Positions 1 through 8,700 of a stretch of 64,000 bases of DNA are shown here, in pieces (the stretch's first letter is position 1; each line of letters opens with the position of its first letter). The notes beneath the pieces are model-generated. The model saw only the letters and a list, made by a program, of their open reading frames with translations. It did not search any database and was not told the origin of the DNA. The stretch comes from Streptomyces sp. NBC_00258 (GTDB lineage Bacteria > Actinomycetota > Actinomycetes > Streptomycetales > Streptomycetaceae), in assembly GCF_036182465.1 (NCBI RefSeq), contig NZ_CP108081.1, positions 2,666,001 to 2,730,000 of the forward strand. The letters run 5' to 3'. The position numbers were made by a program, and so were the translations under genes.

Positions 1-53
1 AACAGCGTGGCCGGAGGAATCGGGAGCGTTGCTCGAAAACGGCATACGCCGAT

Positions 54-632
54 CTACGCCACGACACCGTCCATGGACCTGGCGCAGATCAGCCGAAGCC
101 GCGCTCGACCGCGGGTGAACGCGCCCTCGGCCGCCTTGACCGAGATCTGGTGGATGCGGGCGAATTCCAGCGTGGAGATTCCATGGGCGCGGGCGAGCAC
201 GACCTGCCGCTCCCGGCCCCGCAGGAGGTGCACCTGGCGGAGCAGCCAGCGCCCGAAGTCCCTGTCGCACACGCCCTCGTCCGGGATCTCGGGCGTACGG
301 ACATCGGCGGTGCGGGGCAGCAGCAGCCGGCTCCGCTCCTGTTCGCGGTGGTTGTCGACACAGAGGCGCAGCGCCACCGAGGTCAGAAAGGGGCCGATCC
401 GCTCGCGGTCCAGATCGCCGCAGGCGGCCGCCCTCAGCATCGCCTCATGTACGCAGTCCTCCGTGTCCTGCGCGTTCGGAAGCCGTCGGCGGACAAGCCT
501 CATCAGCCGCTCCCGGTGGCCGGCGATCACCTCCCAGGACAACTCCCTGCGTATGTCCTCCTGAGCTGCATCGAGTTCCCGGTCGCCGGTCCCGGCCGCA
601 CCTGAAGTCTCCGCCCAATTCCCATGATCCAT
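54..632 (-). CDS. ECF-type RNA polymerase sigma factor
   Basis: A 192-aa protein with the two-domain layout of extracytoplasmic-function sigma factors, which direct core RNA polymerase to a small set of promoters. Region 2 lies at about residues 35-95 (RLMRLVRRRLPNAQDTEDCV, then helices ending in LRLCVDNHREQERSR). Region 4, the -35-binding helix-turn-helix, lies at about 130-185 (LRGRERQVVLARAHGIS, VKAAEGAFTRGRARL). The linker is long and acidic. No anti-sigma gene is adjacent. The ATG at 632 has only a weak G-rich Shine-Dalgarno. It is transcribed in the same direction as the downstream-lying acylase gene, 78 bp away, but I see nothing that ties it to the siderophore genes. Its target promoters cannot be read from the sequence. 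Confidence 0.85.
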   Translation of the reverse strand: MDHGNWAETSGAAGTGDRELDAAQEDIRRELSWEVIAGHRERLMRLVRRRLPNAQDTEDCVHEAMLRAAACGDLDRERIGPFLTSVALRLCVDNHREQERSRLLLPRTADVRTPEIPDEGVCDRDFGRWLLRQVHLLRGRERQVVLARAHGISTLEFARIHQISVKAAEGAFTRGRARLRLICARSMDGVVA

Positions 633-656
633 GACCCCGATCTGTCCGAGCGGGGA

Positions 657-682
657 GGGCGAAAAACCAGGGGCCTTCGCCT
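657..682 (-). terminator. Possible weak hairpin terminator after the acylase gene
   Basis: GGCGAA (658-663) pairs with TTCGCC (676-681) around a 12-nt loop. On the minus strand the loop ends in a short T run. It lies between the acylase stop and the sigma-factor start. The stem is short, so this is weak support. Confidence 0.25.
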
Positions 683-710
683 TTCATTCATCCGCATGAA
701 GAACGGACGA

Positions 711-2810
711 TCACATTCCGATGCCTCGGGAACCATGCTCCGGTTCTTCGACGAGAAGCGCGAAATCAGTGATGACAGGAGCGAGTTGACCGCTCAGCCA
801 CAGTGGAAGCTGGTCCCGCCGGTGTGGGTCTCCGGGGATGCCGCGGGCGCCCAGCGGCACCGCCCAGAGGCTGTTCTCGCGGCGGGCCAGGTCCCAGACG
901 TACCGGGCGGACGGCCCCCGGGAGCTGAGATCCGTCACGCCGGGCGTGCTCGACGTGGCCAGCACACAGTCGTGGTCCCCGCCGAGACCGGGCCACTCCT
1001 CGTCCTCGGCGGCGGGGAGGATCCGGCCGGGGGCGAGCCGGTGCAGTTCGCCCCAGGTCACGGGCTCCAGGGGCGCCGTCTCCTCCAGAGCCGCCCGGAC
1101 GACCGCCCCGCTGTCCAACCCCGGAAGCAATTCGGTGGCCAGCAGGTCCTCAAGCGCGAAGGCGACCTTCGCGGTGAGGTTCAGCCATGGCTCGAACACC
1201 ATGGGATACGGCAGGGGCGGCACGGCGAGACTCTTCAACTCGGGGGCCGCCGCGACCCGTTGTACGACGGCGGAGCGAAGCCGGGCGTAGTCCGCGGCGG
1301 CGGTGCTGTCGGCGTCCATGTGCCGGTTCCAGGCCAGCAGTCGCGTCCTCAGCCGCGCCGCCTCGAGGCCGAGTCCGTCGAGCCGCGCCACTCGCTCCAA
1401 CAGGGGTGCGGCTGCCGCGAGTCGGGTGTCCATGTGGATGGCCGCCATGTCGTGGGGCTCCCACTGCCGTGACACCCGCAGCAGGCCGTCGATCCGGTCG
1501 GCGCGGTACCGCGGGGCGAACTCCGTGCCCAACGGCGCGGCCAGGCCACGTTCGTTGGCCATCACCGCGATGCCGTCCACCTCGGCGCGGGGTGTGTCAT
1601 GACGGCCCTGCCACTCGTGCCCGCTCCGCCAGGCGGGCACGATCCGCAGCCCGTTCTCCCGATGACGTACGGGCACGTATCCGGCCACGCGGTGCAGCAG
1701 TCCGCCGGACGTGTCCGCGGCGTGCACGACGTTCACCGGCTCGATCCAGCGGTCGAGTGCCCGGTCCACGTCCTGGACCGTACGGGCCCGGAGGAGGGCC
1801 GGGAGCACGTCGAAGCCCAGCTCCTCGGTGACGCGGGGCGGGTAGCGGAGGCTGATGCCGCCGGAGAGTTCGGCGGATCCCGAGTCGCCTCCGGCACCCT
1901 CGGCCGGGCCATCGATGATGACGGGCCCGCGCTCCGTCTCGATCACGTCGATCTCGACCGCGTCGCCGCCCGCGACCCGGATGGTCTCCCGGTGATGGGC
2001 GGCCGGCCGCCATCCCTCGGGCCCCAACGCCTCGATGCCGTCGCCCGATGTGCGCAGGCGCTCCCGGTAGAGGTCGTGGTAGTCGGAACTGGCGTTGGTG
2101 ATGGCCCAGGCCACGGTCCCGGTGTGGCCGAAGTGCGCGATGCCGGGCACCCCGGGGACGGCGAAGCCGACGACGTCGTACTCCGGGCACGAGAGGTGGA
2201 TCTGCTGGTAGAAGCCGGGGTCCTGGATGAAGCGGTGGGGGTCGCCCGCGATGAGCGCGGATCCGGACGCGGTGCGGTCGCCCGCGACCATCCAGCCGTT
2301 GGAGCCCGAGGTTCCGGGGCCGTCCGCGGCGAAGAGTTCGAGGGCCTCGTCGCCGAGCCGGCCCGCGACCTCCTCGCGCCACAGCTTGGTCGGGAATCCG
2401 GCGAAGAGGATGTGGTGGGCGAGCCAGACACCGAGGGGCGTCCACTTCTGCCACGTTCCCGGGGCCAGTCCCGTGGCCGCGAACTCCGGCGCGTCGGCCG
2501 CTCCCCGCTCAAGGCCGGCGTTCACCCCGTCCACGTACGCCGACACCCAGGCCGCCGTCTCCTCCTCCAGCGTCTCGAAGCAGCGCCGGGCCGTGTCGTC
2601 GAGCCGGGCCCGGCGGACGAAACGGTCCCAGGGGACGGCGCCCGCCCCGAGGAAGGAGGCCGTGGTGCCCTGTGAACGGTGCCTTTCGGTCTCGATCTGC
2701 CAGGCCCGGTCGCGCGCCGCGTTCCTGCCCTGAGCGAAGGCCAGCCGCAGCGGATCGGAGGCCCGGAGATGCGGGATGCCCCAGGCGTCCCGGTACGTAC
2801 TGCTCGCCAT
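711..2810 (-). CDS. Penicillin acylase family (Ntn) amidohydrolase
   Basis: About 699 aa from an ATG at 2810, chosen because GAGGAG lies 8 nt upstream. A longer in-frame start exists at 2870. The family (penicillin G acylase, acyl-homoserine-lactone acylases, PvdQ of pyoverdine synthesis) self-cleaves into two chains and uses the new N-terminal Ser to hydrolyse amides. Here the GS/NGW junction is visible, with Ser at about residue 170 (GTSGSNGWMVAG), preceded by a short alpha chain (DAWGIPHLRA, YVDGVNAGL). There is no signal peptide, so unlike PvdQ it should stay in the cytoplasm. It is divergent from the isochorismatase-like gene across a perfect iron box, so I infer an iron-repressed role in siderophore maturation, release or breakdown. 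The substrate is unknown. Confidence 0.85.
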   Translation of the reverse strand: MASSTYRDAWGIPHLRASDPLRLAFAQGRNAARDRAWQIETERHRSQGTTASFLGAGAVPWDRFVRRARLDDTARRCFETLEEETAAWVSAYVDGVNAGLERGAADAPEFAATGLAPGTWQKWTPLGVWLAHHILFAGFPTKLWREEVAGRLGDEALELFAADGPGTSGSNGWMVAGDRTASGSALIAGDPHRFIQDPGFYQQIHLSCPEYDVVGFAVPGVPGIAHFGHTGTVAWAITNASSDYHDLYRERLRTSGDGIEALGPEGWRPAAHHRETIRVAGGDAVEIDVIETERGPVIIDGPAEGAGGDSGSAELSGGISLRYPPRVTEELGFDVLPALLRARTVQDVDRALDRWIEPVNVVHAADTSGGLLHRVAGYVPVRHRENGLRIVPAWRSGHEWQGRHDTPRAEVDGIAVMANERGLAAPLGTEFAPRYRADRIDGLLRVSRQWEPHDMAAIHMDTRLAAAAPLLERVARLDGLGLEAARLRTRLLAWNRHMDADSTAAADYARLRSAVVQRVAAAPELKSLAVPPLPYPMVFEPWLNLTAKVAFALEDLLATELLPGLDSGAVVRAALEETAPLEPVTWGELHRLAPGRILPAAEDEEWPGLGGDHDCVLATSSTPGVTDLSSRGPSARYVWDLARRENSLWAVPLGARGIPGDPHRRDQLPLWLSGQLAPVITDFALLVEEPEHGSRGIGM

Positions 2811-2878
2811 GGTCCCCGCTCCTCGAACTCCTGGTGACTCGGCCGAACCGGCCACCTGACGATCCACCACTCATCAAG

Positions 2879-2897
2879 TTAGCTTAGGCTAAGCTAA
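2879..2897. promoter_or_regulatory. Iron box (DmdR/IdeR-type operator), perfect palindrome
   Basis: TTAGCTTAGGCTAAGCTAA is a perfect 9-1-9 palindrome close to the actinobacterial iron-box consensus TTAGGTTAGGCTAACCTAA. It lies in the divergent gap between the acylase and isochorismatase-like genes and could repress both when iron is plentiful. Confidence 0.9.
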
Positions 2898-2946
2898 CTT
2901 CCCTCAATCGGACTCGGCGCACACGCCATCAGGGAGGAGTCCGCCC

Positions 2947-3606
2947 ATGGGCTTGCCGGTCATCAACTCCTATCCCATGCCCGACCGTTCCGCCGTGCCC
3001 CCGTCGGGCCCGCCCTGGACGATCGATCCGGCACGGGCCGCGCTGTTGATCCACGACATGCAGAACCACTTCGTCCAGGCCTTCCCGCCGGACTGCTCCC
3101 CCGTCGTGGAGCTGCTCGACAACAGCGCCACCCTGCGCGAGCTCGCGGGGACGCTCGGCATGCCCGTCGTGTTCAGCGCCGAGCCGGCCGCCCAACGCCC
3201 CGGCCAGCGGGGGCTGATGACCGACATCTGGGGCCCGGGCATCGGGCAGGAGCCCGGCGAGGACGCGGCGATCGTCGCGGAGCTCACGCCCAGAGTGGGG
3301 GAACACCTGCTGGTGAACGTCCGCCACAACGCCTTCCTCCGCAGTCACCTGGGCAGGCTGCTGCGCTCCGAGGGGCGCGACCAGCTGATCCTGTGCGGGG
3401 TTCGGGCGCATCTCGGCATACTGCTGACGGCCGCGGACGCCTTCATGCACGACATCCAGCCGTTCGTCGTGGCCGACGCGGTGGCCGACTTCTCCGCCGA
3501 GGACCACTCCATGGCGCTGCGGTGGATCGGACGCACCAGCGTCGTGTGCACCACCAACCAGCTGATCCGCCAGCTCCTGCACGGCAGGGCGGCACAGAGC
3601 ATGTGA
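2947..3606 (+). CDS. Isochorismatase-family hydrolase with altered active site
   Basis: 219 aa resembling the isochorismatase part of EntB/DhbB from end to end, without an aryl-carrier domain. The general-acid Asp is present (Asp37 in AALLIHDMQNHF), as is the EntB-like GVRAHLGILLTAADAFM block with Gly157 at the usual nucleophile position (EntB and PhzD also lack a Cys). The family's catalytic Lys, normally in a TKWRYSAF-like motif, is replaced by Asn124 (LLVNVRHNAF). No other dihydroxybenzoate genes (entA, entC, entE types) are in the window, so classic catechol synthesis is unlikely. GGAGGAG precedes the ATG. An iron box lies 50 bp upstream, shared with the divergent acylase. It may hydrolyse another vinyl ether or amide, or be non-catalytic. 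The function is inferred only to be iron-related. Confidence 0.85.
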   Translation: MGLPVINSYPMPDRSAVPPSGPPWTIDPARAALLIHDMQNHFVQAFPPDCSPVVELLDNSATLRELAGTLGMPVVFSAEPAAQRPGQRGLMTDIWGPGIGQEPGEDAAIVAELTPRVGEHLLVNVRHNAFLRSHLGRLLRSEGRDQLILCGVRAHLGILLTAADAFMHDIQPFVVADAVADFSAEDHSMALRWIGRTSVVCTTNQLIRQLLHGRAAQSM

Positions 3607-3662
3607 TGCCTTCGCCTTCGCCGAAGCGGGTCGTTCACGGGCAACCGTTCACCAACAGTCGT

Positions 3663-3896
3663 TCACGAGCAGGGGCGACCCGGATAGTCGTCGCTCTCCG
3701 GCACGCCCGCCTCGCGCATCCTGCGCACGACCTCGTGCTTCACGCCCTCGTCGTCGATGTCCACGAGGCAGTTGCCGTCCCGGTCGAACACCAGGATGTC
3801 GCCGGTGGTGTCCCAGAGCACCCACCGGTGCGGGTACGCCGATCCCTGCCACAGGTGTGCGTACCGGGCGTTGTCGTTGTCCGTCCGCGTGCTCAC
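3663..3896 (-). CDS. Small conserved-looking protein at the end of the NRPS operon
   Basis: 77 aa, not recognised. It starts with a GTG whose last bases overlap the amidohydrolase stop (GTGA), so translation is probably coupled. The sequence is balanced and protein-like rather than a shadow: LWQGSAYPHRWVLWDTTGD, then ILVFDRDGNCLVDIDDEG and a helical DEGVKHEVVRRMREAG end. No signal peptide or membrane segment is visible. Position makes it the last gene of the NRPS-mbtH-amidohydrolase unit. It could be a partner or a small immunity/chaperone-like protein, but this is not shown. Confidence 0.65.
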   Translation of the reverse strand: MSTRTDNDNARYAHLWQGSAYPHRWVLWDTTGDILVFDRDGNCLVDIDDEGVKHEVVRRMREAGVPESDDYPGRPCS

Positions 3897-5467
3897 GACG
3901 CGGCCTCCTCGGTCTCACGGCCGTCGACGAACGTCGCGACCACCTCGATGTCGCCGATGCGGGACGCGTCGACACTCCCCGGGTCGTCTCCCAGGACGAC
4001 CAGGTCGGCGCGTTTCCCCGGGGTCAGGCTCCCCGCGCTGTCCTCCCAGTGGCAGGCGAAGGCGCCGGCCACGGTGTACGCGCGCAGGGCCTCGTCGACC
4101 GTGATGCCCTCGTCCGGACCGATCACCTGCCCGGACGTGGACGCGCGCTCGACCATGAACTGCACTGCCCTGAGCGGCGATCCGTCCGCGACGGGCCGGT
4201 CGGAGCTGCCCACGAGGGTGATCCCGTGCTCCAGGAAACCCCTCCCCCGGTACAGCCAGGGCGCCCGCACCTCCCCCATGATCGCCGCGTAGTCGTCGCC
4301 GAAGCAGCGCAGGAAGTTCGGCTGGATCACTGCTGTCACGCCCAGCCGCGCGAAGCGCTCCAGCTGGTCGGGCCGGATGAGGCCCGCGTGCTCGATGCGG
4401 TGCCGGGCGCCCGGGCGCGGCCGGATCCGCTGCGCCCGCTCCAGGGCGTCCAGGGCGACGTCGGCCGCCCGGTCGCCGATGGCGTGCACGGCGAGCTGCC
4501 AGCCCGCGAGATGACCGTCGACGATCGTGTCCGCGAGGGTCTCGGGGTCGTCCTGCAACTGACCCGCGTGGTCGAGCCCCTGGTACGGGCCGGTCAGCGC
4601 GGCGGTACGGGCCATCATGCCGCCGTCGGTGTAGATCTTCAGCGCGCCCACGGAGAGCCGGTCGTCGCCGAACCCGGTGCGCAGACCGAGGTCGAGGGCA
4701 CGGGGAATGCCGTCGTCCTCGTGCGCGGTGACGGGGCGCAGCCGGTCCGCGGACACCATGAGCTGCACCCTGAGCGGCAACCTGCCCTGTTCCTGGGCGA
4801 GTTGATAGGCGCCGAGTTCGACCGGACTGTGGCCGAACAGCGCGCCGCCGATGCCCGCCTCGGCGCAGGCCGTCACTCCCTCGGCCAGACAGGTCCGGGC
4901 GGCCAGCCCGATCGCCTCGGCCAACTCCTGCTGGGAGTACGGCAGTCGAAGCGCCCGGGCGGCTCCCATGGCGCCCTCGGCAAGGAAGCCGCCCTCGTGC
5001 CGGAGTTCGGCGGGCAGCAGGTCCAGGACGGCCGTGTTGACCATGCAGCCGTGTCCGGAGTCGTGCATCATGAACACTTTTCGCCCGGCGCCGACCTTGT
5101 CCAGTTCGGCGGCCGTCAGATGGCGTCCGAGGCCGCGCTGGTCGTACCCCGCGAGGTCGGCCCAGCCCCCTTCCGGCGTACGTGCCACCGCCTCTGCCAC
5201 GGCGGCCAGCACGTCCTCGACCGAGGTGCACGGGGCGACGCTCGGTGTGCCCGCCTTGAAACCGGTCCAGGCCAGGTGCACATGGCTGTCGATGAACCCG
5301 GGCAGCACGGTGGCGCCCTGGAGGTCGACGACCCTGCGGGCGGGCAGCGAGGTCACCTCCTCGTCCAGGCCCACGATCCGGCCCCGCCAGATGCCCAGGT
5401 CGTGGGCGACGGGACGGTCCGGGTCCATGGTGAGGAAGCGCGCGTTCGTCAGTCTCGTGGAGAGCAT
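3893..5467 (-). CDS. YtcJ-like metal-dependent amidohydrolase
   Basis: 524 aa of the amidohydrolase superfamily (Amidohydro_3/YtcJ type), TIM-barrel hydrolases of amide or related bonds using one or two metal ions. Visible motifs in order: beta-sandwich start and LPGFIDSHVHL (metal His about 62 and 64), ALKIYTDGGMM (metal/carbamate Lys region, about 270), VHAIGDRA (about 325), HRIEHAGLI (about 355), and SSDRPVADGSPL with the late catalytic Asp. The C-terminal composite domain includes GSLTPGKRADLVVL. There is no signal peptide. It starts 12 bp after mbtH ends and overlaps the next small gene by 4 bp, so it belongs to the NRPS operon. A role in trimming or recycling the siderophore peptide or its ornithine units is inference only. 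Confidence 0.9.
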   Translation of the reverse strand: MLSTRLTNARFLTMDPDRPVAHDLGIWRGRIVGLDEEVTSLPARRVVDLQGATVLPGFIDSHVHLAWTGFKAGTPSVAPCTSVEDVLAAVAEAVARTPEGGWADLAGYDQRGLGRHLTAAELDKVGAGRKVFMMHDSGHGCMVNTAVLDLLPAELRHEGGFLAEGAMGAARALRLPYSQQELAEAIGLAARTCLAEGVTACAEAGIGGALFGHSPVELGAYQLAQEQGRLPLRVQLMVSADRLRPVTAHEDDGIPRALDLGLRTGFGDDRLSVGALKIYTDGGMMARTAALTGPYQGLDHAGQLQDDPETLADTIVDGHLAGWQLAVHAIGDRAADVALDALERAQRIRPRPGARHRIEHAGLIRPDQLERFARLGVTAVIQPNFLRCFGDDYAAIMGEVRAPWLYRGRGFLEHGITLVGSSDRPVADGSPLRAVQFMVERASTSGQVIGPDEGITVDEALRAYTVAGAFACHWEDSAGSLTPGKRADLVVLGDDPGSVDASRIGDIEVVATFVDGRETEEAAS

Positions 5468-5479
5468 CGGCCGGGCGCC

Positions 5480-5701
5480 TCAGCCGGCCTGTTCCGCCAT
5501 CCGCTCCACGAGGCTCTTGGGGCGCATGTCCGTCCAGTTGGCCTCGATGTGGTCCAGGCACTCCTGGCGGGGAGCCGGGCCGTGCGCGACGGTCCAGCCG
5601 GCCGGGACGTCCACGAAGTCGGGCCACAGGCTGTACTGGCCCTCCTCGTTGACGAGCACGGAGTAGGTGCCTTCGGGGTTCTCGAACGGGTTGGTGCTCA
5701 T
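5480..5701 (-). CDS. MbtH-like protein, NRPS adenylation-domain activator
   Basis: 73 aa with the full MbtH signature: NPFENPEGTYSVLVNEEGQYSLWP, the invariant Trp residues (SLWPDF, PAGWTV, ANWTDMRPKSL) and family-typical length. MbtH proteins bind adenylation domains and are needed for their folding or activity. It lies 42 bp downstream of the giant NRPS gene and 12 bp upstream of the amidohydrolase, as in most siderophore NRPS operons. It very probably serves the five A domains of that enzyme. Confidence 0.97.
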   Translation of the reverse strand: MSTNPFENPEGTYSVLVNEEGQYSLWPDFVDVPAGWTVAHGPAPRQECLDHIEANWTDMRPKSLVERMAEQAG

Positions 5702-5743
5702 GCGGTTGGTCCTCCGACTCTCTTGGATTGCAGGGGTGTTGGG

Positions 5744-8700
5744 CTAGTCACGGGCTGCCGCGCGGGCCACCAGGGCCCGGAGTGCGCGGAACCAGGTCTC
5801 CGCCAGATCACGGACCGCCTCCTCGGACAGGACGGCCTCGGGCCAGGACCAGTTGGCGGACAGTACGGGTCCGTCGGCGCGGTCCTCGGTCACCACGTTG
5901 ATGCCGAGCGCGTGGCCCTCCCGCATCTCCGGCTCGGCGCCGATGTCGGAGACGTCCTCCTCGGGGGCGTACGACCAGTCCGTGGCCTCGGGGATGCCGA
6001 AGCGGCCGAGGTAGTTGAACTCGATCGGCGGCGCCTCGTAGCCCGCGAGGACCGGTGCCGTACGGGGGTTGAGGTGGCGGAGCATGCCGTAGCCGACGCC
6101 GTTCGCGGGCAGTGAGCCGAGGTGCTCCCGGGTCCGGGCGAGCGCCTCCTCGACGGCCGGGCCGCCCTCCAGCGCCTCGTCCAGGTCGACGGGACCGGGA
6201 TCGAGGAGAACGGGGAAGATGCTGGTGAACCAGCCGACCGTACGGGACAGATCGACGTCGCCGGCCACTTCCTCGTCGCGGCCGTGGCTTTCGAGGTCGA
6301 CCAGGACGGGTCCGCCGGGGCCGCTGTCGTGTCGGCGCCGCCAGTCGGCCACGGCGAGGCCGAGGGCGGTGAGCAGGACGTCGTTGACGTTCGCGGTGAA
6401 GGCGGAGGGCACCGCGGACAGCAGTGGTCCCGTGTGCTCGGTGGGCAGCCGCAGCTCCAGCTCCCGTACGGTGCCGACCGTGTCGCGGGCCGGGTCGAGC
6501 GGGCGCTTCAGCGGCAGGGGCGCCGCGCCCTCCAGCACGCCGGTCCAGAACGGCAGTTCCGCCTCACGGGCCGGGTCCTGCGCCAGCTCTTCGAGCCTGC
6601 GCGACCAGGTGCGGAAGGACGTGTCGACGGGCGGCAGTTCCGCCGGGCGCCCCGCCTCGACGGCACGCCACGCGGTCTCCATGTCCGGCAGCAGGACGCG
6701 CCAGGACACACCGTCGGTGACGAGGTGGTGTGCCATCAGGAGCAGCCTGCCGGGCTCTTCGCCCGCGTCGAACCACACGGCCCTCACCATGACGCCGGTG
6801 TCGGGGTCCAGCGCCGCACGGGCGGTGTGGGCACCGTCCGCGACCGCCGTGCGCAGCTCCGCCGCGTCCAGTCCGCGGACGTCGACCCGCTCGATCCACG
6901 CGTCGGCGTCCACCGCACCCGCCGGCGGCACCTCGACGCTCCAGCCGCCCGGTTCCGTACGGACCAGGGTGCCGCGCAGCATGGCGTGCCGGTCCGCGAG
7001 AGCCCGCAGTACGGTCGCGAGCCTCGGCCGGTCCAGTGCGGCGGGCGTCTGGACGAGGGCCGCCTGGTGGTAGCCCTTGAACGGGCCGCCCAGTTCGCGC
7101 AGCCAGTGCATGACCGGCGTCAGCGGCACGATGCCGGTGCCGTCGTCGACCGGACGCGCGTCGGCGGTGCCGGTGGCGGTCGCGACTTCCGCGAGCCCGG
7201 CCACCGTGCGGTGGCGGAGCACCAGGCGCGGGGTGATCCGCACGCCCGACGCGCGGGCCCTGCTGACGAGTTGCATCGCCATGATGCTGTCGCCGCCGAG
7301 GGCGAAGAAGTCGTCGTCGACACCGACCTCGTCCAGGCCGAGCACATCGGCGAAGACCTCGCACAGCGTCTTCTCCAGTTCGGTGCCGGGTGCCCGGCCG
7401 GTGGAGAGGGCGGAGAAGTCGGGCGCGGGCAGGGCGGCCCGGTCCAGCTTGCCGTTGGCGAGTTCCGGCAGCCGGTCCAGGAGGACGACGGCGGCCGGGA
7501 CCATGTGGTCGGGGAGATGCCGGCCGACATGGCCGCGCAGGCGTCCGGGGTCGGGCAGCGCGCCGGGTACGGGGACCACGTACGCCACGAGCAGTTTCCG
7601 CTGTCCCTCCTGACGGACCGTCACCACGGTCTGGGCGACGTCCGGTTCGGCGGCGAGCACGGACTCGATCTCGCCGGGTTCGATACGGAAGCCGCGGATC
7701 TTGACCTGGTCGTCGGCGCGGCCCAGATAGTCGAGATACCCGTCGGCGGTCCAGCGGGCCAGGTCGCCGGTCCGGTAGAGCCGGGAGCCGGGCCCGCCGA
7801 ACGGGTCGGCGACGAACCGCTCGGCCGTCAGGGCGGGCCGGCCCAGATAGCCGCGGGCGAGCCCGCCTCCGGCCAGGTACAGCTCGCCCGTCACGCCGGG
7901 CGGTACGGGCTGCAGGCGGTCGTCGAGGACGTACGCCCGGGTGCCCGCGACCGGGCGGCCGACGAGCGGCCGGGAGCTGTCGCGCACCCGTGCCACGAGG
8001 GCGTCGACGGTGGACTCGGTGGGCCCGTACAGGTTGAACGCCTCGGTGCCGTTCAGCCGTCCGAGCCGCTCCCACAGCGCGACGGGGACGGCCTCGCCGC
8101 CGACTCCGACGACGGAGAGGGGGCAGCTGCCGTCCTCGCGGACGAGTCCCGTCTCGGCCATCTGCGCGAAGAACGACGGTGTGACCTCCAGGAAGTCGAA
8201 GCCGTGCTCGACGACGGCCGCGGCGAGCAGCTCGGGGTCGCGGCGGGTCTCGTCCGACACCACGTGGACACAGTGCCCGTCCAGCAGCCAGAGCTGCGGC
8301 TGCCAGGAGGCGTCGAAGGAGAACGCCCAGGCGTGTCCGGCGCGCAGATGACGGCGTCCGGTGGCCTCCTTGGCGGGCGCGTACAGCGTCTCGCGGTGGC
8401 TGTGGAAGAGGTTGCCGACCGTCTCGTGGGTGATGACGACGCCCTTGGGGCGGCCGGTGGAGCCCGAGGTGTAGATGACGTACGCCGGGTGGCGCGGGGT
8501 CAGGGGCGCGATGCGGTCGGTGTCCACGAGGTCCGTGGCGCCGTGCTCGGCTAGCACTTCGCACGTTCCCTCGGCGTCCAGCTCCAGGACCGGGGGTCCG
8601 TCCGCGGGGAGCAGGGGCGCGATCTGCCGTGTGGTGAGCGTCAGGACCGGGCGGGCGTCCTCCAGCGTGTCGCGCAGATGGCCCGTCGGAGCGTCCGGGT

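Noticed and set aside
3616..3628. Terminator between the isochorismatase-like gene and the 77-aa gene
   Set aside because: Only a 5-bp CTTCG/CGAAG hairpin is present, too weak to call.
5744..6000. Possible thioesterase at the NRPS C-terminus
   Set aside because: No GxSxG motif occurs after the E-domain NYLGRF motif, and only about 90 residues remain.
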